Position numbers and translations under genes: made by a program
The notes under the pieces: generated by a model
The model's database searches: none
What the model was told of the DNA's origin: nothing
What the model saw: the letters and a program-made list of their open reading frames with translations, nothing else
Part shown: one piece after another, positions 15,762 to 18,421 of the stretch
Layout of the letters: each line of letters opens with the position of its first letter
How positions within the stretch are numbered: position 1 is the first letter of the stretch
Assembly (NCBI GenBank): GCA_041488295.1
Contig: JBGPOZ010000075.1
Location: 1 to 18,421 of the forward strand
Reading direction: 5' to 3'
DNA: 18,421 bases
From: URHD0088 sp041488295
GTDB lineage: Bacteria > Pseudomonadota > Alphaproteobacteria > ATCC43930 > CGMCC-115725

Positions 15762-15780
15762 CCGGGAGCTTCCTTCCCGG
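15762..15780 (+). repeat. Leader hairpin before galE
   Basis: CCGGGA at 15762-15767 pairs with TCCCGG at 15775-15780 around a 7-base loop. It ends 8 bases before the galE ATG, where no strong ribosome site is visible, so it may affect translation. Confidence 0.4.
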
Positions 15781-15788
15781 ACGGTGAA

Positions 15789-16784
15789 ATGAGCAAGAAC
15801 ATCCTCGTCACCGGCGGCGCCGGCTATATCGGCAGTCACGCCTGCAAAGCGCTCGCCACGGCAGGCTATACGCCCGTCGCCTACGACAACCTCGTCTACG
15901 GACATCGCGCGGCGGTGCGCTGGGGGCCGTTCATCGAGGCCGATCTCGCCGATACGGCCCGCCTCGCCGAGGCGTTGCGGCGCCATGACATCGCCGCGGT
16001 CATGCACTTCGCCGCCTTCGCCTATGTCGGCGAGTCGATGACAAAGCCGCAGATTTACTTCCGCAACAACCTCGTCAACACGCTGGGGCTCCTCGACACG
16101 ATGCTGGCGGCGGGTGTGCGGCACATCGTCTTCTCCTCGACCTGCGCCACTTACGGCACGCCCGAGCGCACGCCGATCACCGAGGACACGCCGCAGCGCC
16201 CGGTCAATCCCTACGGCGAGAGCAAGCTCATGGTCGAGCGGGCGTTGCACTGGTATTCGGGCGCCTACGGAATCGCCTATGCGGCGCTGCGCTATTTCAA
16301 TGCGGCCGGCGCCGATCCCGCGGGCGAGATCGGCGAGGAGCACGACCCCGAGACGCATCTCGTGCCGCTCATCCTCGATGCCGCGCTCGGCAAGCGGCCG
16401 CAGATCGACATCTTCGGCACCGACTACGCAACCGCCGACGGTACCGCGATCCGCGACTACATCCACGTCCAGGATCTCGCCGAGGCCCATGTCGCGGCGA
16501 TCGGCCATCTCCTCGACGGTGGGGCAAACCTTCAGCTCAATCTCGGCACCGGCGCCGGGCACAGCGTGCGCGAGGTGATTGCCGCCGCCGAGCGCATCAC
16601 CGGCCGCGCGATTGCACGGCGCGAGACGGGACGGCGGCCGGGCGATCCGCCGGCGCTCGTCGCCGATCCGGCGCGAGCGCGGCAGCTCCTCGGCTGGTCG
16701 GCGCGGATGTCCGATCTCGACACGATTATCACGACGGCGTGGGCCTGGCACAATCGCGAGCGCCGCAACATCGCCCGCGAGTAG
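15789..16784 (+). CDS. galE: UDP-glucose 4-epimerase
   Basis: 331 residues, the usual GalE length. TGGAGYIGSHA (8-18) binds NAD; YDNLVYGH (32-39), HFAAFAYVGES (73-83), SSTCATYG (116-123) and NPYGESKLMVE (140-150) are GalE signatures, with Tyr142 and Lys146 as the catalytic pair. RDYIHVQDLA and LNLGTGAGHSV complete the C-terminal substrate domain. It interconverts UDP-glucose and UDP-galactose. It is divergent from the ugd-uxs operon, which draws on the same UDP-glucose pool. The ribosome site is weak (GGACGGTGAA just before the ATG), and the start was chosen because the Rossmann motif begins at once. Confidence 0.93.
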   Translation: MSKNILVTGGAGYIGSHACKALATAGYTPVAYDNLVYGHRAAVRWGPFIEADLADTARLAEALRRHDIAAVMHFAAFAYVGESMTKPQIYFRNNLVNTLGLLDTMLAAGVRHIVFSSTCATYGTPERTPITEDTPQRPVNPYGESKLMVERALHWYSGAYGIAYAALRYFNAAGADPAGEIGEEHDPETHLVPLILDAALGKRPQIDIFGTDYATADGTAIRDYIHVQDLAEAHVAAIGHLLDGGANLQLNLGTGAGHSVREVIAAAERITGRAIARRETGRRPGDPPALVADPARARQLLGWSARMSDLDTIITTAWAWHNRERRNIARE

Positions 16785-16911
16785 GGTGCGGGCCGACCAG
16801 ACGGCAATTCAGGGCAAGTTCTCGATCTGATCGCCGACCTGACTTTGATCGACGAAGTCGGACGACCGCGGCAATACGGCGATCGCGGTGTCAGCTCAGG
16901 GAACTGACGTC

Positions 16912-17865
16912 TCAGGTCCGCGCGCACCCATAGGCCCGCAGCGCGGCGTCGAGCTCGTCAATCGAGCGGTAGTAGATGGTGAGCTTCCCGCCGCCTTGCC
17001 GCATCGGGTGAAGGCGGACCTTCAATCCGAGAGCGTCGCCGAGCGAGAGCTCGTATTGATTGAGCCCGTCATCGAGCCGCGGCGCCGCCCTTTCCGCCGC
17101 CGGCCGATCGCGCTGCACCAGGGTTTCCGTGTCGCGCACGCTGAGGTTTTCCGCGACGATCGTTGCCGCCATCGCGGCGGGATCGGCGGCGGTCAAGAGG
17201 GCGCGCCCGTGGCCGGCGGTGATGGCGCCTTCTTCGAGAAGCGCTTGCACCCTCAATGGCAAATTGAGAAGGCGGAGCGTGTTCGCGATGTGGCTGCGGC
17301 TGCGGCCGAGATGGCGGGCGAGATCATCTTGCGTCCAATTCAGCTCGTCGAGCATGCGCAGGTAGCATTGCGCTTCGTCCAGCGCCGAAAGGTCGTCGCG
17401 CTGCAGGTTCTCGACAAGCGACACCATCAGCGCTTCGCGATCGGTGAGGGCCAGCAAGATGACCGGCGCCGCATCGAGGCCGATCAGCTTTGCCGCCTCG
17501 TAGCGGCGCAGGCCGGCCACGATCTCGAAATCGACGCCGCGCGGGCGCACGAGGAGCGGTTGGAGGATGCCGTGCTCGGCGATCGAAGCGGCAAGCCGCG
17601 CGGTCGCATCGGGGTCGGGGTGGCGGCGCGCGGGACGCTCCGCCGGCCGGAGCTTTTGCAGCGGCAGGCTCGCCATGCGCTCCGACTGGGCGAGCGCCTT
17701 GCTGTCGGGCACGGCGCTCGGCGTCCCATTTCCGTTGGGATCGAGCGTCAAGGAGATGATGCGATCGAGCCAAGAGAGATCGGTGTCGCCCTCCCTGGTC
17801 TCGCCGCCCTCGGGTGCGACCGATCCGACCGCCGGTGAATTGAGCTGGTGCCGAGAAGCGTCCAT
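16912..17865 (-). CDS. ParB/Spo0J-family DNA-binding protein without adjacent parA
   Basis: 317 residues from ATG 17865. The ParB domain has EHGILQPLLVRP (97-108), IVAGLRRYEAAK (115-126) where typical ParB reads GERR, and VENLQRDDLS (151-160). The HTH TQDDLARHLGRSRSHIANTLRLL covers 178-200, with EEGAITAGHGRAL downstream. A C-terminal dimerisation domain spans about 270-312. Such proteins bind parS-like sites and use CTP to clamp and slide on DNA. The N-terminus lacks the LGRGLSALL peptide that contacts ParA in chromosomal ParB. No parA and no parS-like 16-mer was noticed in the window. GGAGAG precedes ATG 17865; in-frame ATGs at 17898 and 17922 have poorer sites. It follows cpaF on the same strand after 142 bp. 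Confidence 0.9.
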   Translation of the reverse strand: MDASRHQLNSPAVGSVAPEGGETREGDTDLSWLDRIISLTLDPNGNGTPSAVPDSKALAQSERMASLPLQKLRPAERPARRHPDPDATARLAASIAEHGILQPLLVRPRGVDFEIVAGLRRYEAAKLIGLDAAPVILLALTDREALMVSLVENLQRDDLSALDEAQCYLRMLDELNWTQDDLARHLGRSRSHIANTLRLLNLPLRVQALLEEGAITAGHGRALLTAADPAAMAATIVAENLSVRDTETLVQRDRPAAERAAPRLDDGLNQYELSLGDALGLKVRLHPMRQGGGKLTIYYRSIDELDAALRAYGCART

Positions 17866-17936
17866 CGTATCTCTCCGCAATTCAGGTCGAGAATCCATGC
17901 CAAATTTTCCGCCGCCACTCATTCTGGCCGATTTTC

Positions 17937-17954
17937 GCTAACCGATTGCTAACC
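17937..17954. promoter_or_regulatory. Direct repeat GCTAACC, 11 bp apart, upstream of the parB-like gene
   Basis: GCTAACC occurs at 17937-17943 and 17948-17954, one helical turn apart, about 75-90 bases before the parB-like ATG in a spacer richer in A/T than its flanks. On the coding strand it reads TTAG-N7-TTAG, which only loosely resembles the CtrA consensus TTAA-N7-TTAA. A paired protein-binding site is possible. Confidence 0.3.
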
Positions 17955-18007
17955 CGTGTCGCGCGAAATCCACCAGGATCATTCGATTTACCGGTGTTGT
18001 CGCCTCG

Positions 18008-18421
18008 TCAACTCAGTGCCTGCTGCAGGACCTTGTCGAGGCCGAAATATTGCGCTTGCGGAGAAAAGGCGGGGCGAAGCCCGCTGCTGACGAACTGGCC
18101 TTTGATCTTGCCGTCCTGCATATCCTCATACTGGTAGGTGAAGAGATCCTGCATCGTGATGACGTCACCTTCCATCCCGGTGATCTCCGAGATGTGGGTG
18201 ACGCGGCGGACGCCATCACGCATACGGCTGACTTGAACGATCATGTTCAGGGCGCTGGCGATTTGCGCGCGGACCGCCTTGGCGGGCAAGGTCACGCCCG
18301 ACATCGCGACCATGTTCTCGAGTCTCGTCAGGGCGTCGCGCGGCCGGTTCGCATGGATGGTACCGAGCGAGCCGTCATGTCCGGTATTCATCGCCTGCAG
18401 CATGTCGAGCGCTTCGCCGCC
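18008..18421 (-). CDS. cpaF: CpaF/TadA-type pilus assembly ATPase (C-terminal part only)
   Basis: The last 137 codons and the stop are in the window; the gene continues past the right edge. GGEALDMLQAMNTGHDGS and GTIHANRPRDALTRLENMVAMSG are the conserved C-terminal ATPase segments of CpaF, the hexameric secretion ATPase that powers Flp/Tad pilus assembly at the inner membrane. HISEITGMEGDVITMQDLF and the F-x-G-L-D-K-V-L tail (FGLDKVLQQ) also fit the family. The Walker A and B boxes lie outside the window. In tad loci cpaF is normally followed by tadB and tadC; here the next gene on the same strand is the ParB-like gene, so this is either a rearranged tad cluster or a separate copy. Confidence 0.93.
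   Translation of the reverse strand, partial: GGEALDMLQAMNTGHDGSLGTIHANRPRDALTRLENMVAMSGVTLPAKAVRAQIASALNMIVQVSRMRDGVRRVTHISEITGMEGDVITMQDLFTYQYEDMQDGKIKGQFVSSGLRPAFSPQAQYFGLDKVLQQALS

Larger units (their letters stand above)
15423..15788. other. Gene-free, structure-rich spacer between ugd and galE
   Basis: This 366-base spacer between two divergent starts has no credible coding frame. From left to right it holds the ugd ribosome site, a bulged hairpin (15480-15526), a short overlapping hairpin (15523-15538), the long inverted repeat copy B (15612-15699), a candidate galE promoter (15727-15755) and a leader hairpin (15762-15780). Confidence 0.7.

Noticed and set aside
16785..16911. A possible bidirectional terminator between galE and the parB-like gene
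   Set aside because: Short stems such as GTCAG/CTGAC (16890-16908) exist, but no stable stem followed by a T-run is present, so I cannot support a terminator call.
16785..18007. A parS site expected near a parB gene
   Set aside because: I looked for a 16-base palindrome of the GTTTCACGTGAAAC type in the spacers around the gene and saw none.

Overview
The window is GC-rich bacterial DNA with dense gene packing. The protein families point to an alphaproteobacterium, probably Hyphomicrobiales-like: a CpaF/TadA pilus ATPase, a PleC/DivJ-style histidine kinase, a Caulobacter-type ParB, an alphaproteobacterial ABC1/UbiB kinase variant, and a UDP-xylose synthase operon. The taxon is inferred from gene content only. 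I saw no rRNA, tRNA, CRISPR array, integrase or transposase.

Left part (1-7406): the 5' end of a dimethylglycine/sarcosine-dehydrogenase-like FAD oxidoreductase (minus), then a divergent membrane-bound sensor histidine kinase (plus). A minus-strand pair follows: an MHS-type major facilitator transporter and, 10 bp downstream, a small exported cysteine-containing protein that appears to start at TTG. Divergent from the transporter is a cytosine-deaminase-like amidohydrolase (plus). It converges on an Lrp/AsnC regulator (minus), which is divergent from a serine-hydroxymethyltransferase-like PLP enzyme (plus). The permease, amidohydrolase, SHMT-like enzyme, Lrp regulator and FAD oxidoreductase look like parts of a catabolic module for a small nitrogenous compound. 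The amidohydrolase and the SHMT-like enzyme both differ from the textbook enzymes at active-site positions, so their reactions are open.

Middle part (7417-13045): a long-chain acyl-CoA synthetase (minus), divergent from a pepF-type M3 oligoendopeptidase and an ABC1/UbiB-family kinase-like protein (both plus, 9 bp apart). A small lipoprotein gene (plus) follows.

Right part (13079-18421): a UDP-glucose 6-dehydrogenase and UDP-glucuronate decarboxylase operon (minus) that would make UDP-xylose, divergent from galE (plus), which would supply UDP-galactose. Then come a ParB/Spo0J-family protein with no adjacent parA (minus) and the 3' end of cpaF (minus).

Two gene-free spacers, 12523-12721 and 15423-15788, carry related imperfect inverted repeats. 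Their arms are about 34 bases long and built from CGCRGAGGR-like units, so they look like two members of a dispersed palindromic repeat family. The ugd-galE spacer also holds further hairpins, two of which are mutually exclusive.
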